DNA of 64,000 nucleotides from Larimichthys crocea (GCF_000972845.2 NC_040026.1:1356526-1420525); one strand, 5' to 3'. Shown: positions 1 to 11,629, numbered from the stretch's first letter. The notes: generated from the sequence alone by a model not told the origin. A program made the numbers and translations.

Positions 1-422
1 ATGCCTTAAGTGACATCCCTGTGCAGCCTTCTTGATGTCATAGAAAGACTGGAACACATCAGTTGAGAACAGGGTGCAGAAATTTAAGGTGCCAGGCCAA
101 TATCCACTACCCTGGATGTCCTTAACAGAGGGGGACCATGTTACGCCACAGCTTGTGCAGCTCACCACTGGCAGTGAGAGGTTAAAACGGCCTTTGGGAA
201 GGATAAGTTCAGTTAATAAATTAAGTATAGGTTAAGGTCAACAGCAAGCCACCAAGGAGCCACAGTATGCCTTTGACCAGTACTAACCAACATATTTTTA
301 TCATTTATAGACATTACAAGCTGAAAACAAATTACGAATTCTGTCATGGCTCAACCGATCATTTTTTTTCCACATTGCTTTCAAGCCTCCTGGTAAATTC
401 AAATGACCCTTTGACAGGTGCC
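1..422 (-). mobile_element. KDZ transposon fragment, inverted (exon 3 and intron 2 part)
   Basis: Read on the minus strand this block matches 1012-1438 of the plus strand almost base for base, including the exon that encodes the SGYWPGTLNF and PGMSLKAF stretches of the KDZ transposase. The match ends exactly at the N run that starts at 423. It is therefore an inverted partial copy of the neighbouring KDZ element. It carries a few single-base indels relative to the plus copy. Whether it is a real inverted duplication or a contig-end artefact cannot be decided from the sequence, but the abrupt end at a gap favours an assembly cause. Confidence 0.8.
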
Positions 423-495
423 NNNNNNNNNNNNNNNNNNNNNNNNNNNNNNNNNNNNNNNNNNNNNNNNNNNNNNNNNNNNNNNNNNNNNNNNN
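423..495. other. Assembly gap (73 N)
   Basis: Run of N. It separates an inverted KDZ fragment from the forward KDZ exon, so the true distance and orientation across it are unknown. Confidence 1.
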
Positions 496-2552
496 GATCC
501 ACATCCACACCGTGTGTGTCAGTGTGGCAAACCAGTCGTTGTGAGGTGTCTGGACTGCCTGCCTCTCCCATTCCTTTGTGAGGACTGTGATATTGCAGTT
601 CACACACGTTTTGTCCTGCACAACAGAGAAGCAGTAACCGGAGGGTTTTTGCAGCCTTTATCAGGGTTTCACCAGCAAATAGGTACATTTTTTTTAAGTC
701 CTATGCATTCCTTACTATGTACTATGGGTGGGTGCTGTTGTGTATTTGTATCAGTCTTGTAACTTTTTTTTTTATATTATGTGTTTTAATGTTAGTGCGG
801 CTGTTACCTGTGCAAAGGCCAGACCGTGTGTGTTGCTGCTCAGTGGGTAACATTGATGTTTCACCTGGCAGAATTGTGGCTCTTGTAACCATAAATGGTA
901 AGTGCCCTTCTTGCCACACTACATACACAATAGTCGTGTTTAGAGATTTATGTGCATATTGTGCATTGCTGTCTTGTTTGGGATTATCCTTGGTCGATGG
1001 TATATGTTGGCACCTGTCAAAGGGTCATTTGAATTTACCAGGAGGCTTGAAAGCAATGTGGAAAAAAAATGATCGGTTGAGCCATGACAGAATTCGTAAT
1101 TTGTTTTCAGCTTGTAATGTCTATAAATGATAAAAATATGTGGGTTAGTACTGGTCAAAGGCATACTTGTGGGCTCCTTGGTGGCTTGCTGTTGACCTTA
1201 ACCTATTACTTAATTTATTAACTTGAACTTATCCTTCCCAAAGGCCGTTTTAACCTCTCACTGCCAGTGGTGAGCTGCACCAGCTGTGGCGTAACGTGGT
1301 CCCCCTCTGTTAAGGACATCCAGGGTAGTGGATATTGGCCTGGCACCTTAAATTTCTGCACCCTGTTCTCAACTGATGTGTTCCAGTCTTTCTATGACAT
1401 CAAGAAGGCTGCACCAGGGATGTCACTTAAGGCATTTGTCAAAATGCTAGATGACAGAACAGCCCACTTCGGAAGAGTGAGTTTCAAAATTTGCGAAATT
1501 TAAGGAAATTGTGTGAATCAATGTTTGATGACTGTCCTTGAATATTCTGTTGTGTTTGTCCTCTACTTAAAAGACTGGCAAAATATCAGCTGATGCCTTC
1601 AGTAAAAGCTTCATGGAGTGGAATGCTGTCAAATTTGAGGTGGACAAGATATTCAAGGAGACGGGTTTTAGCTGCCCTGCCTGCACTCCAGACATACTTG
1701 CAGTCTCAGTTGATGGAAACCGCAAGCTTTATCGCTTTAAATCAAATGCAAGGTACATTATGATGCAAGGTACATTATGCATTGTGAACATGAATCATGA
1801 TTTTTATCCTTTCAAACAACTCTCACTGTGTTGTTTTAGCACTTCAGAGCAGGGGAACTTTGAAGGTGCCTTCATTGTAAAAGATGAGGAGGTTGCTGAC
1901 TTTGTCAACTACGTCCACAGACAGACAACTCATGTAAGTTGCCAATATATATATTTTTGTTCTAGTGTTATACTATAATTTTGTCACCATAAATAAGGAT
2001 GAAAACACTATGCAGACACTATTGCATACAAACATGATCCTTAGTGTAATCAGTGCTGTCCTGGGGAGATATAAGGTCTTGTGTGAACGTGACTTGAGAT
2101 CCAGCTGATTCTATATGCATTTGTGCTAAATAGGTTTGTCCCTGATAGGGCTTAATCATGTAATACATCTTATGTTATAATCTTTGAATGTATAGGTCCC
2201 AGGAAAAGGGTTGTGCGGCTCTTCATCTTGGACTGCGGCGAAGGAGTCATCCAAAAAGTCCACTGGGAAATTGGATGAAGAGGGCCTGGAAATAGCAGTT
2301 TGCCGCCATGGAGTCCTCCTAGCTGCATTAAATATGTTTCGAGGGGAGATCTTTGCGTACCCTCTGTTTCGCCAGAGGAAGTTGGCAGCTAGTGTCCCAG
2401 GACATATTAAGTTCCTCTGCTCTGATGTGGCCTGTAAATATTTCCCCTATTTGGCCAAGGTGGCTCAGCAGTGCCCCGAGGTGAGGAACCTCTTGTCAAT
2501 GCGTCATTTCCTCTCCGTGATGCATGCAAAGGCTCACACTTGGAAATGCGAG
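496..2552 (+). CDS. KDZ-family transposase, 5-prime and middle exons (copy 1, partial)
   Basis: Six consecutive exons with GT-AG introns are visible: 496-682 (open at the gap), 796-897, 1244-1476, 1574-1752, 1840-1933 and 2196-2552. Exon 1 encodes a cysteine cluster (CQCGKPVVVRCLDC, then FLCEDCD and LHNREAV), the CxC zinc-binding domain that accompanies KDZ transposases. Exon 3 has CTSCG and SGYWPGTLNF; exon 4 has FSCPACTP followed by AVSVDGNRKLYRFK; exon 6 has GLEIAVCRHG, ALNMFRGEIFAYPL and CSDVACKYFPYL, family motifs of the Kyakuja-Dileera-Zisupton cut-and-paste transposases, with Asp of SVDGN and of CSDVACK as plausible catalytic residues. The function inferred is DNA transposition. The exon 2 reading frame is uncertain. 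Downstream exons are absent here: a short L2-like repeat and an inverted KDZ piece follow. Copy 2 at 8029 carries the same exons 4-6 with few substitutions and continues to the stop. Confidence 0.85.
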
Positions 2553-2823
2553 GTATACTGCAGCTTTTAGTTTTGGAGCAGTTTGAGTTGTTTTGTTATA
2601 ACGTTGAATTCATTTATAGATAAGCATTTATAGATAAGCTTGTGCAGGTTCCCATGTGTCATCCCACACTTTGCCACTGTCAGGAAAAGAAAACAACAAC
2701 AACAACATACACACACACACAATATAGGTTAAAAGGATAAGTTAGGTTGTGACATATAAGAATATCGGTTGAAATATCTTCTATATTCATGTCATGCTTT
2801 ATACAATTTCATTTTAATCCAAA
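2553..2823 (+). mobile_element. KDZ intron 6 sequence, cut short
   Basis: Follows the exon 6 donor (GT at 2553) without any coding signal. A noisy second copy of this stretch lies at 13636-13860, including the CA/CAA-rich patch near 2695-2720. In copy 2 the corresponding intron is only 95 bp (8870-8964), so this block is an insertion or a divergent intron. Confidence 0.55.
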
Positions 2824-2886
2824 TTAGTCAAATCAAATCAAATTTTATTTGTATAGCCCAAATTCACAAAACACATTTTGCCCGTC
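2824..2886 (-). mobile_element. L2-type LINE 3-prime tail, fragment
   Basis: Reading minus, the strand ends in the GGGCTATACAAATAAAAT tail followed by a short TTTGAT repeat, which is the usual 3-prime terminus of a common teleost L2 (Maui-like) family. The same tail is seen on the plus strand near 33660. Only about 60 bp are present before KDZ sequence resumes in inverted orientation. Confidence 0.6.
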
Positions 2887-3690
2887 TCAAATTTGACAGC
2901 ATTCCACTCCATGAAGCTTTTACTGAAGGCATCAGCTGATATTGCCAGTCTTTTAAGTAGAGGACAAACACAACAGAATATTCAAGATCATCAAACATTG
3001 ATTCACACAATTCCTTAAATTCCGCAATTTTGAAACTCACTCTTCCGAAGTGGGCTGTTCTGTCATCTAGCATTTTGACAAATGCCTTAAGTGACATCCC
3101 TGGGCAGCCTCTTGATGTCATAGAAAACTGGAACACATCAGTTGAGAACAGGTGGCAGAAATTTAAGGTGCCAGGCCAATATCCACTACCCTGGATGTCC
3201 TTAACAGAGGGGGACCATGTTACGCCACAGCTTGTGCAGCTCACCACTGGCAGTGAGAGGTTAAAACGGCCTTTGGGAAGTAAAGTTCAAGTTAATAAAT
3301 TAAGTAATGGTTAAGGTCAACAGCAAGCCACCAAGGAGCCACAAGTATGCCTTTGACCAGTATAACCAACATATTTTATCATTTATAGACATTACAAGCT
3401 GAAAACAAATTACGAATTCTGTCATGGCTCAACCGATCATTTTTCCTCACATTGCTTTCAAGCCTCCTGGTAAATTCAAATGACCCTTTGACAGGTGCCC
3501 ACATATACCATCGACCAAGGATAATCCCAAACAAGACAGCAATGCACAATATGCACATAAACATGTAAACACGACTATTGTGTATGTAGTGTGGCAAGAA
3601 GGGCACTTACCATTTATGGTTACAAGAGCCACAATTCTGCCAGGTGAAACATCAATGTTACCCGCTGAGCAGCCACACACACGGTCTGGT
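2887..3690 (-). mobile_element. KDZ transposon fragment, inverted (exons 4, 3, 2)
   Basis: The minus strand matches about 830-1640 of the plus strand, covering the start of exon 4, all of exon 3 and exon 2 with their introns. It differs by scattered single-base indels that break the frame in exon 3. Together with 1-422 it makes two inverted partial copies on either side of the forward copy. Confidence 0.8.
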
Positions 3691-4015
3691 GTTGTGCTGA
3701 GAAACGTTGATGATATCAATAAAGAAATCTTTAACATAGTGAGAAAAACAGTTCCGGGCAGAGGGTCCTCGGTGTCCAATCAGATGTAGCTTGCAGCGTC
3801 GCTGTGGGTCGGGTTATTATTGGAGTGAATGGACAGCTGGAGCTCTGCTCTGAGCGTCTCTTACCAGCGCAAACGGATTATACTGGAGTCAATGGACAAC
3901 CCAGAGCGTTTCATACAGACGCGGAAGGGTACCTTTTGCGCAGGTATCACACGCCAAGGGGCGTGACAAAGCGTCGGTATTTTACGCGTTGGGAATGAGA
4001 ACGGGTTGCCTAGTC
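3691..4015. repeat. Unassigned repeat-like DNA with an internal degenerate duplication
   Basis: No coding sequence is seen. A roughly 60-bp unit occurs twice (about 3820-3870 and 3878-3925), sharing TGGAGT(C/G)AATGGACA and AGCGTCT/AGCGTTTCATACAGACGC-like words. The block ends in a GC-rich stretch (GCGTCGGTATTTTACGCG near 3970) that looks like a DNA-transposon terminus, but the family was not identified. Confidence 0.3.
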
Positions 4016-4343
4016 AGTTCGTCTTATTCAGTTCAAGATGATGTCAAGCATGACTTCCCATTCGTGGAGGTTTTCTCGTGTTCCAAGTCTAGTTGAATTG
4101 TTTCGTGATCTTCCTTGAGACACATTTTGTTTGTTTTTTCCATCCTCTTTTGAGAACATCTTTTGTTTGGTTTTGCATCCTCTTTTGAGAGCATCTTTAG
4201 TTTGTTTTATGTATCCTCCCTGAGAGCGCTTTTCGTTTGTTTCTGGGAATAAATACTTTTTGTTGGATACCTTGTCTTCTGAGTCGTGCATTTGAGTCCA
4301 TCAGAACTGTGTATCAGGTCAAGACAGAACGAACTGACCAAGT
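4016..4343 (+). mobile_element. Probable Ty3/Gypsy long terminal repeat with internal tandem units
   Basis: The block precedes a gag-like ATG at 4344 and has the layout of a fish Gypsy 5-prime LTR. Three degenerate roughly 42-bp tandem units (CATCCTCTTTTGAGA core, about 4110-4235) are followed by a GGGAATAAATAC polyadenylation-like box and TTGGATACCTTGTCTTCTGAGTC. I could not place the exact LTR ends or a primer-binding site. No second LTR or pol sequence is seen nearby, so only the left edge of an element is present. Confidence 0.4.
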
Positions 4344-4412
4344 ATGGACCCAGCCGACTCCAAGAACTTCAAACTGCCCTCTGTGCACAAGGCACCAGGA
4401 TCTACCACATGA
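4344..4412 (+). pseudogene. Start of a Gypsy-type gag, 22 codons then stop
   Basis: An ATG opens a short frame beginning MDPADSKNF, which is how many fish Gypsy gag proteins start (Met-Asp-Pro-Ala). It is closed by TGA after about 22 codons, and no further gag or pol similarity is visible downstream. Its value is mainly to orient the preceding LTR as a 5-prime LTR. Recognition rests on the short start motif only, so confidence is modest. Confidence 0.35.
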
Positions 4413-4527
4413 GGCACAGCTGAGCACAAGTGCCATGGCGTGAAGGACCCAAAGAGCGTCAGGAGGAGTTTCAAGCCCCTGTCACCACTCAAATCAACCA
4501 CGGGCAGAGCAACTACACTAAGTCTCA

Positions 4528-4725
4528 CCAGAGATGTATAGTAACGAAGTGGAACTACTTAAGTACTGTATTAAGTACTAAAATGCAGTAGCTGTACTTT
4601 TTTGGAGTATAATTTTTTTCCCCAACTTCTACTTTTACTGCACTAACATATTTTGATGAATTTAATACTTTACTCCGATACATTTTTCATGTGCTAGATC
4701 GTTATTCGTTACTATTGTAGCGTCC
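4528..4725. mobile_element. hAT-like terminal region
   Basis: The stretch has the AGTAACGAAGTGG..TACTTAAGTACTGTA..TTAAGTACT and later TACTTTTACTGCACTAACAT, TACTTTACTCCGATACATTT words typical of a widespread teleost non-autonomous hAT end. The opposite terminus and 8-bp target duplications were not found, so its extent is unknown. Confidence 0.4.
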
Positions 4726-5199
4726 AGCCGGACACGGTGAGTGATTGACGAGGCGATATTGAACAAACTGCATTTATTCATGAGCTGGCTGCTGTGGGCC
4801 ACTGCTGAACTGGGTACAGAGAGCTCTTACATCGGTCAGTCACTCACAGTATTCCAAGACACCATGAGCAACATTTTGATCACTCCTCACCAGCCAGAGA
4901 AGCTTCTCGGGCCTCATGCAGATAAGCGCGCCATCGCAAGTCGTACAGTAGACAACTCCAAAAGTTCCCGTTCAAGCTGAAAGCCAGATGAATGGCAGCC
5001 GTCTTCCGCTGACTTCCAGCCAACTGCCCTGCCAAGTTCTGTGCCGGAGTGACCCCCCTCCTTCTCCTGGGCATGTCTATTTTTTTCCTGTAACTCCACC
5101 TACTCATTTAATTACAGGGTATGACCAGGAGATGGCGCTTCTCTCACAGAACTTTTTTACAGTTGTTCTACCTGGAGATGACGTAGCTTACACACCTCA
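4726..5199. other. Unassigned DNA, no gene seen
   Basis: Only short open frames without family motifs are present on either strand. No repeat signature was recognised. Confidence 0.5.
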
Positions 5200-6195
5200 T
5201 TAGCATTCTCGTTGCTCAATCTTTTGTTTGCACTTACAGTAATGGGCTATTGGTCTCCCAGTGTCACAGCTCACAGAGCGGAAAATGCAGCTGGTTTGAC
5301 TACTGCATACTATACAGTAGACGTATGATTGGAGTGTGTTCATGAATTGAAATTAAATTTAAGGTGTTTACATCTAACATGTCACCATTTGCCAAATCAA
5401 CAACATCCAGGCTGTTCTGTCTTTACTAGTGGTGGGCCGTGAGACTCTTATCGGGCGCTAAAAAAAATTTCGCCGTTAATCTATTCTCAACGTTCCAGCC
5501 TTGAGGTCGCGTTTGACTTTTTCTCTTTTGTTCGTTTTTGTTTTCTTCACGGTAACTCTGTTGAGTCCTGATCTCTCTAGCAATGTTGTTTTAGAGAGTT
5601 TTTGAGTTTTTCTCGTGTTTTTTCTCCATGTTGTTTTTTAAATGCCGCTTCCACCTGGACAGCTCCTTTGTTTACTCCGGGGAACAGCTGATCGCTAATG
5701 CCGGCCGGCCAATCTATGGCTACCACTAGTCTTTACATAATTACTGAGCGTCTCTTCTCTTGTGCTCGTGCACTGTCTCTCACTCATCTGCATGTAAACA
5801 ACAAACTAACCCTTTAAAAAATTACAAAAAAACGGTATATCAGACTTCACGGGGCTGCCAGCCTGTGTGTCAGACCTGCCGATACAAGCGAGAGTTTATT
5901 TTTTTAATTAACAGTTTTTATTTGGAAGGGAGGGCTTGTTGTTGTTATACGTGACATAGAGCTGCAGAGACGAGCGTTTTGGAAGCCCTTTGTTATGCAG
6001 GTATTTATGTAGTGCACGCTTTAGACCAGGTAAACCATACAAACACATTAGCATCTCATTGCTCAACGTTTTTGTGCACTTGATGGGTTTTTCGTCTCCC
6101 AGTGTCACACAAACCACAGAGCGGAAAATGCAAGCTGGTTTGAGTACTGTATACTAAGCCGTGTGATTTGAGTGTGCTCATGAACATGAATGACC
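5200..6195. repeat. Two direct copies of a 150-bp unit around a hAT-like insert
   Basis: The segments 5200-5350 and 6045-6195 are direct repeats: both contain CATTGCTCAA, a GTCTCCCAGTGTCACA box, CACAGAGCGGAAAATGCA and GCTGGTTTGA followed by TGATT(T/G)GAGTGTG. Between them, from about 5430, is AGTGGTGGGCCGTGAGACTC..TTATCGGGCG..CGCCGTTAATC, the start of a common fish hAT element, and GGACAGCTCCTTTGTTTACTC near 5658. No transposase frame is present. Confidence 0.5.
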
Positions 6196-7682
6196 CTTTT
6201 CTTTTTTGTCCATTCCATAGGCTAAATGGCGTAAAGCGTAAATGGAAAGAGTTATGGGTGAATCAAGTATGAAATAAGTCAAGTATGTTTTGTTTTAATA
6301 AAGTTTGCAGTATATATGTTGTGTTTTTATTCTACATGGACACCACTGTTTATTTTCCACTATGCCCCCCTTCATTATTAATAATACACCGCACAACTTT
6401 TGAAAGTCCAGAGATAAGTCTGTTGCAAAAGTCCACGGTGACTCTCGTTTGTATGGCCTCGACGAGCTCCGGTTTTGTGCCTGGCTTAGCCTCCTTGCAA
6501 ATAAAGTCTTTCATGGAATGCCTAAATATATGTTTGATGGTTTCATAAGATTATACTATATTATATTAGATTAGATTATACTATATATTTTCTTCTGCCT
6601 CCAACACAAAGAACAGTGTAACCCGGGTGAAAAACCTTCACCGTCAAGTGATAGAGTCCGGATAAACATAGCACAGTTGCTACCGGCAGTAGCCGGAGGA
6701 GCACACTGGTTGCTGCAGGTACATTGCATCATTGTTCACTAATATAACATCATACACGCTGAAACTAAATGCAACAACTGTCGAACCATAGGAGCCAACT
6801 ACCGGAGTCGCTAATCGCCTGAATCTGAGCTGTATGCCACTTGATTCACTAAATTGGTGAGTCGTGCTACCCTGCTACCTGTTGATTGTTTAGTGCAGTG
6901 AATATGCCTAGTTCTCTGAATGTGTCCTGCCACATGAAACACATTTTAAAGCCAGTCTTTATGGTTGATGGTACTTTACATCTAATGCACTTTACATGCA
7001 GTCCAGGCAGTTACTGGTACTGCTATGCACTTTACTGTGATGAATATTTTAATATAACAGATATTATGTTATTTGTCCACAGTGATATGATATATATGGT
7101 ATTGTACAATATTGAATACTGAAATTGAAATACTGCTATTTATTTAATACAATCTGTGTTATTTGGCTGTGGTATTTTTGAAGGTTGTGTGCACACTAAA
7201 TATTGAATTGGTCCTGTTTTCTATACAGGCCAGGTTGATGGCGAGCTAAGCCTAGCCTGGGCACAAAGCCTGAGGACCCAGAAAGGAATCAGCTCTAGTC
7301 GGGCTGGTAGAAGGCTCCTGTATGCAGCCACACTTTTTTCCCTAAACCTTTGCCTTTGTGACCTACTAACGCCCATACATTCACTACATACACTTCCCAA
7401 GACGGACTTTTTTTTCCCCCTCTCCTTCTATTGGACACTTCACTGTTGGCCCATTATATTTTGGTCGCACTTCGCTATTACAAGCGAAGCTTAAACTACT
7501 TTTCCCAGCAAATTATGGATGATGTGCACTTTTAAGTTATATAATGCCAATTAATGAAATTACCTGTACATATTGTATATATTTTCCTATGAATGGCCAT
7601 TTGTATTTGTACTCTGTCTTTATTCACTGTTGATTGTAATATGTATATGGTGCACAATACAGGTCATCCCTTAGTTATGCTG
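6196..7682. other. Unassigned AT-rich DNA, no gene seen
   Basis: Both strands lack exon-like frames with recognisable motifs. The sequence includes a degenerate TATTAGATTA run near 6545-6590 and ends at a 10-N gap. Confidence 0.5.
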
Positions 7683-7692
7683 NNNNNNNNNN
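7683..7692. other. Assembly gap (10 N)
   Basis: Ten N bases, immediately before an L2-like 3-prime end. Confidence 1.
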
Positions 7693-8016
7693 TGCTCTGT
7701 GCATCTGTGTCTCTCTATCACAGGTTCCACTGCTACTGTAATCACTTTATCAGTCATTGTGATTCATGTTCATTTTACCATTCATTGTAATTCATTGTCA
7801 TTTTATCATTCGTTGTTTGTAAGTGTACAATATGTTTGTGTTAATTTGTTCTGTACACGTGACATCTATTGCACGTCTGTCCGTCCTGGAGAGGGATCCC
7901 TCCTCTGTGGCTCTTCCTGAGGTTTCTTCCCACATTTTTTCCCCGTTAAAAGGGTTTTTTTGTGTCACTGAAACCGAGGGTCTAAGGACAGAGGGTGTCA
8001 CTCCCTATAAGATTGG
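7693..8016 (+). mobile_element. L2 (Maui-like) LINE 3-prime untranslated end
   Basis: Contains the widely shared teleost words CACGTCTGTCCGTCCTGGAG, GGCTCTTCCTGAGGTTTCTT, GTTAAAAGGGTTTTTTTGTG and CGAGGGTCTAAGGACAGAGG in the right order. It lacks the terminal CTATACAAATAAAATTGA tail and stops where KDZ exon 4 resumes at about 8029, so it is a truncated junction piece. Related copies on the other strand occur at 13870-14130 and 38046-38540, and on this strand at 33190-33680. Confidence 0.7.
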
Positions 8017-8028
8017 AACCCCCGAGCC

Positions 8029-11000
8029 AAGATATTCAAGGAGACGGGTTTTAGCTGCCCTGCCTGCACTCCAGACATGCTTGCGGTCTCAGTTGATGGA
8101 AACCGCAAGCTTTATCGCTTTAAATCAAATGCAAGGTACGTTATGATGCAAGGTACATTATGCATTGTGAACATGAATCATGATTTTTATCCTTTCAAAC
8201 AACTCTCACTGTGTTGTTTCAGCACTTCAGAGCAGGGGAACTTTGAAGGTGCCTTCATTGTAAAAAATGAGGAGGTTGCTGACTTTGTCAACTACGTCCA
8301 CAGCCAGACAACTCATGTAAGTTGCCAATATATATATATTTTTGTGTTATACTATAATTTTGTCACCATTAAATAAGGATGAAAACACTATGCAGACACT
8401 ATTGCATACAAACATGATCCTTAGTGTAATCACTAAATTGTGCTAAATAAGTTTGTCCCTGATAGGGCTTAATCATGTAATACGTCTTATGTTATAATCT
8501 TTGAATGTATAGGTCCCAGGAAAAGGGTTGTGCGGCTCTTCATCTTGGACTGCGGCGAAGGAGTCATCCAAAAAGTCAACTGGGAAATTGGATGAAGAGG
8601 GCCTGGAAATAGCAGTTTGCCGCCATGGAGTCCTCCTAGCTGCATTAAATATGTTTCGAGGGGAGATCTTTGCGTACCCTCTGTTTCTCCAGAGGAAGTT
8701 GGCAGCTAGTGTCCCAGGACATGTTAAGTTCCTCTGCTCTGATGTGGCCTGTAAATATTTCCCCTATTTGGCCAAGGTGGCTCAGCAGTGCCCTGAGATG
8801 AGGAACCTCCTGTCAATGCGTCCTTTCCTCTCCGTGATGCATGCAAAGGCTCACACTTGGAAATGCGAGGTATACTGCAGCTTTTAGTTTTGGAGCAGTT
8901 GAAGTTGTTTTGTTATAACGTTGAATTAATTTAGCACTCATGTATTGTAACCTCCTTTCTATAGATCAAATGGGGAGGTGCATTTCAGGATGGAGCTGGT
9001 TCAACAATTGGAGAAGAGGTTGAACAAGTGAACAGTTTCCTCTCTAGGGCGGCCATCACAACAAAGTACATGTCTAAAGCAGGTGTGTGTCTGTCTTTGT
9101 CTGTGCGTGTGAGATTCCACTCAGTCTCCTGCTTATTAATAATTATTTGTTTATACTAACTGAAATGTAGGGCGAGCAGACATGCTGACCCTCCTGGCTT
9201 TAGGGTGGAACAAGAGGAAAGTGGAGCACCTGGGCCGCACTTTGAGCCAGAGATATGTAAAGGTACATTTTTCAACACTGATGTTGACGTGTGTGTGTGT
9301 GTGGGGGGGGTAATAGGGAAAAACACCAGTACTGTAAAGAAATGTATAAGTGACATTTATTAATGTGTTATTAGATCACAAGGACCCTTAAAGATCTAGA
9401 GGAGAGCCTGAATGTGACCAAAAATGGGCTCGGTGTGGATGACGACACACTGGAACTATGGGTGGCTGATGTGCAGAAATGGGCTGAAGGTGAGTCTCTA
9501 TTGTGCACTCCTATACAACAATAGTACCCACCACAGGCCCATTAATGAACTTAAGGTGGAATTAATATATCTTTGACAGTGTCAACAAAAACAAACATAA
9601 GCCTCATAAAAGCAGAATTTAGGGCAGAGTTGTTGTATTTGATTGTATCTGGATTGAAGTGGCCGATCAGCGTGTAATATAAACCTGAACACCAACATAC
9701 TAGGAAGGCTAAAGAAGTCTTATAACGAATATCTGTCAAGTCACTGGTATCAGACTCCACTGTAAGTTTATACACCTCACTGAACAACAGAATAATAATT
9801 GTAGAGTAACATTAAGCTTAATGACCAAAGAAAGTTATGTTCTCTTATGGCAATCTCATCTCTCTCTGCATCACACTTGACAATAGTTTATATTTCCTGC
9901 ATTTGGTCGGTGCTAATTTCAAACCCTTTCTAGCACACATAGTACAGCTTTTCTACAATGTTCTTGGAAAGGGACATGGAGTTATGTCTCAGCCACTTAA
10001 ATGGGACAGTACACTTCTAACATTTCTGTGAATATTACTGTTTAATATAACTTACTATATCCCTTGAAATTCTGCTTAAAAGACTGATTGCTGAATGTCA
10101 GTGAGTGATACGTTTTATGTACTATACTCATACTGTACTCTCTCATAGAAACGGATCAAACTGATGGCAGCCTTGGAGCACTGCAGGCACGAATAGAGGA
10201 GCTTGTCGTAATCATCAGAGTCCGAAAACAAAATCTTTACAGACAAACTGGTACGTCAGTTTCCTTGAAATAGACAGTTTGATCCCTTTACAGTTTGTAA
10301 ATGTATATGGTACATGTGCAGCAGCTTTGTAAACCGAATAAAATCGGATCCTTGTTTGTTTTAAGCTGGATGTGATGCATGTTCTTGCAAACAAACTGAA
10401 CAGTGTGGATTCTAGTCTAAACATTATGTGACTTTTTTTTTTTTAATGTTATTTACAGATAGCAACAAGAGGTGCCATAGAATTCGCAAGGTCATCTTGG
10501 ATGAGAAAAAACGCTTGGTGGCTGCTGTCGACGATTACAACAAGCTGGCTGAACCGTCGAGGCAAATTATGTCCAGTGATGCCCTCATCGAGACCGACTT
10601 ATGGCCCTTGCAGACCACAAGTGAACGTAAGCTCTTCATTTTAAAACATTTCACATGTATCCTGTTTAACCAAATACCCAGTATCTGAGCACTAGTTGGA
10701 AGTTCTGATCTTGAATCATAATGTGTTTTCCCTTCTGATGTTAAACTGTAGTTGCTGCAGACCTTAAGACAAAAAGAGAGGTCTTTGAGAAGGTGATGGC
10801 TGTGAGGCGCCTTAAAGAGGAGGAGATGATCCTTTGCAGGGAAATGCACCACCACTGGACAGCGCTGAAAGCACGAGCTCTGGAGTTGGGAATGATCTCC
10901 TCAGACTGTAAGCAGTAAAGTTTCACTGGATCTTTAAGCTATAACTAGCTTACTTGCTAACACCTTTTCTTTCTCTTTTTTTTGACATTACTGATATGTA

Positions 11001-11229
11001 CTGGTTTTCTTTTTACAGCCTCTCTTGTTGGCATGTCGGAGGATGCAAAGAAGGGACTCCATTGCCTGCTCTAAAAAAACAAACGGAACTGAAAACTGAA
11101 ATGGTAAAAGTCAAGGACTATTACCAGAGAATCCTCAGCCACCAACCACTCCTGGAAACAGACGAGTAGGAGGAGGAAAATTCAGATGATGCTGCTGAGA
11201 GTGACTTTAGCACTTCTGATGAAGACTGA
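8029..11229 (+). CDS. KDZ-family transposase, middle to C-terminus (copy 2, 5-prime truncated)
   Basis: Ten exons with GT-AG introns join in frame: 8029-8135 (begins inside exon 4), 8223-8316, 8513-8869, 8965-9082, 9171-9262, 9375-9489, 10149-10250, 10459-10626, 10752-10907 and 11019-11229. The product runs from the FSCPACTP and SVDGNRKLYRFK region through CSDVACKYFPYL, KAHTWKCE-IKWGGAFQDGAGST and WNKRKVEHLGRTL into a Lys/Glu-rich, probably coiled-coil tail ending in acidic SDFSTSDED. This is the expected order for a KDZ transposase, whose inferred role is excision and insertion of the element. Two lesions sit in the last exon: a one-base shift near 11077-11083 and an in-frame TAG at 11167-11169. 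The 5-prime end is lost at an L2 junction; copy 1 at 496 has the missing exons. Confidence 0.87.
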
Positions 11230-11260
11230 GAGTGTGTGTCACTGATATCATGACTGAGAA

Positions 11261-11266
11261 AATAAA
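11261..11266 (+). promoter_or_regulatory. Polyadenylation signal of the KDZ gene
   Basis: AATAAA lies 32 bp after the KDZ stop codon, the only such hexamer close to the final exon. Confidence 0.55.
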
Positions 11267-11412
11267 AAGTTAATCACTTCTCTGTTTAATGTGCTTTTTG
11301 TAGTGTCTGTTTTTAGACAGGGCTTGTTACCAACAGACCTTTTTGATAAGGAAAAATGGAATTCCCTTTGTGCAGTTTATGCTGAAGTTCAATCTAATTT
11401 AATGAGGTGTGT

Positions 11413-11414
<2 letters not shown>

Positions 11415-11447
<33 letters not shown>
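11415..11447. repeat. (AC)n microsatellite
   Basis: About 16 perfect AC units. Confidence 0.95.
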
Positions 11448-11451
<4 letters not shown>

Positions 11452-11629
11452 CAATTTTATTCATGGAAAGCTTTCTGTGCTGCTCAAAGGATCACAAAAG
11501 CACCATGCAGCACACTCACCATGTGAGTTTTGTCGAAGAAATCATCAAAGTCGAATTGACATATTTGCTAGGGTGTGTTTTATTAAAAAGCATGCCGCCA
11601 CACTGGTAAAATGACAGTCACATATCTGA

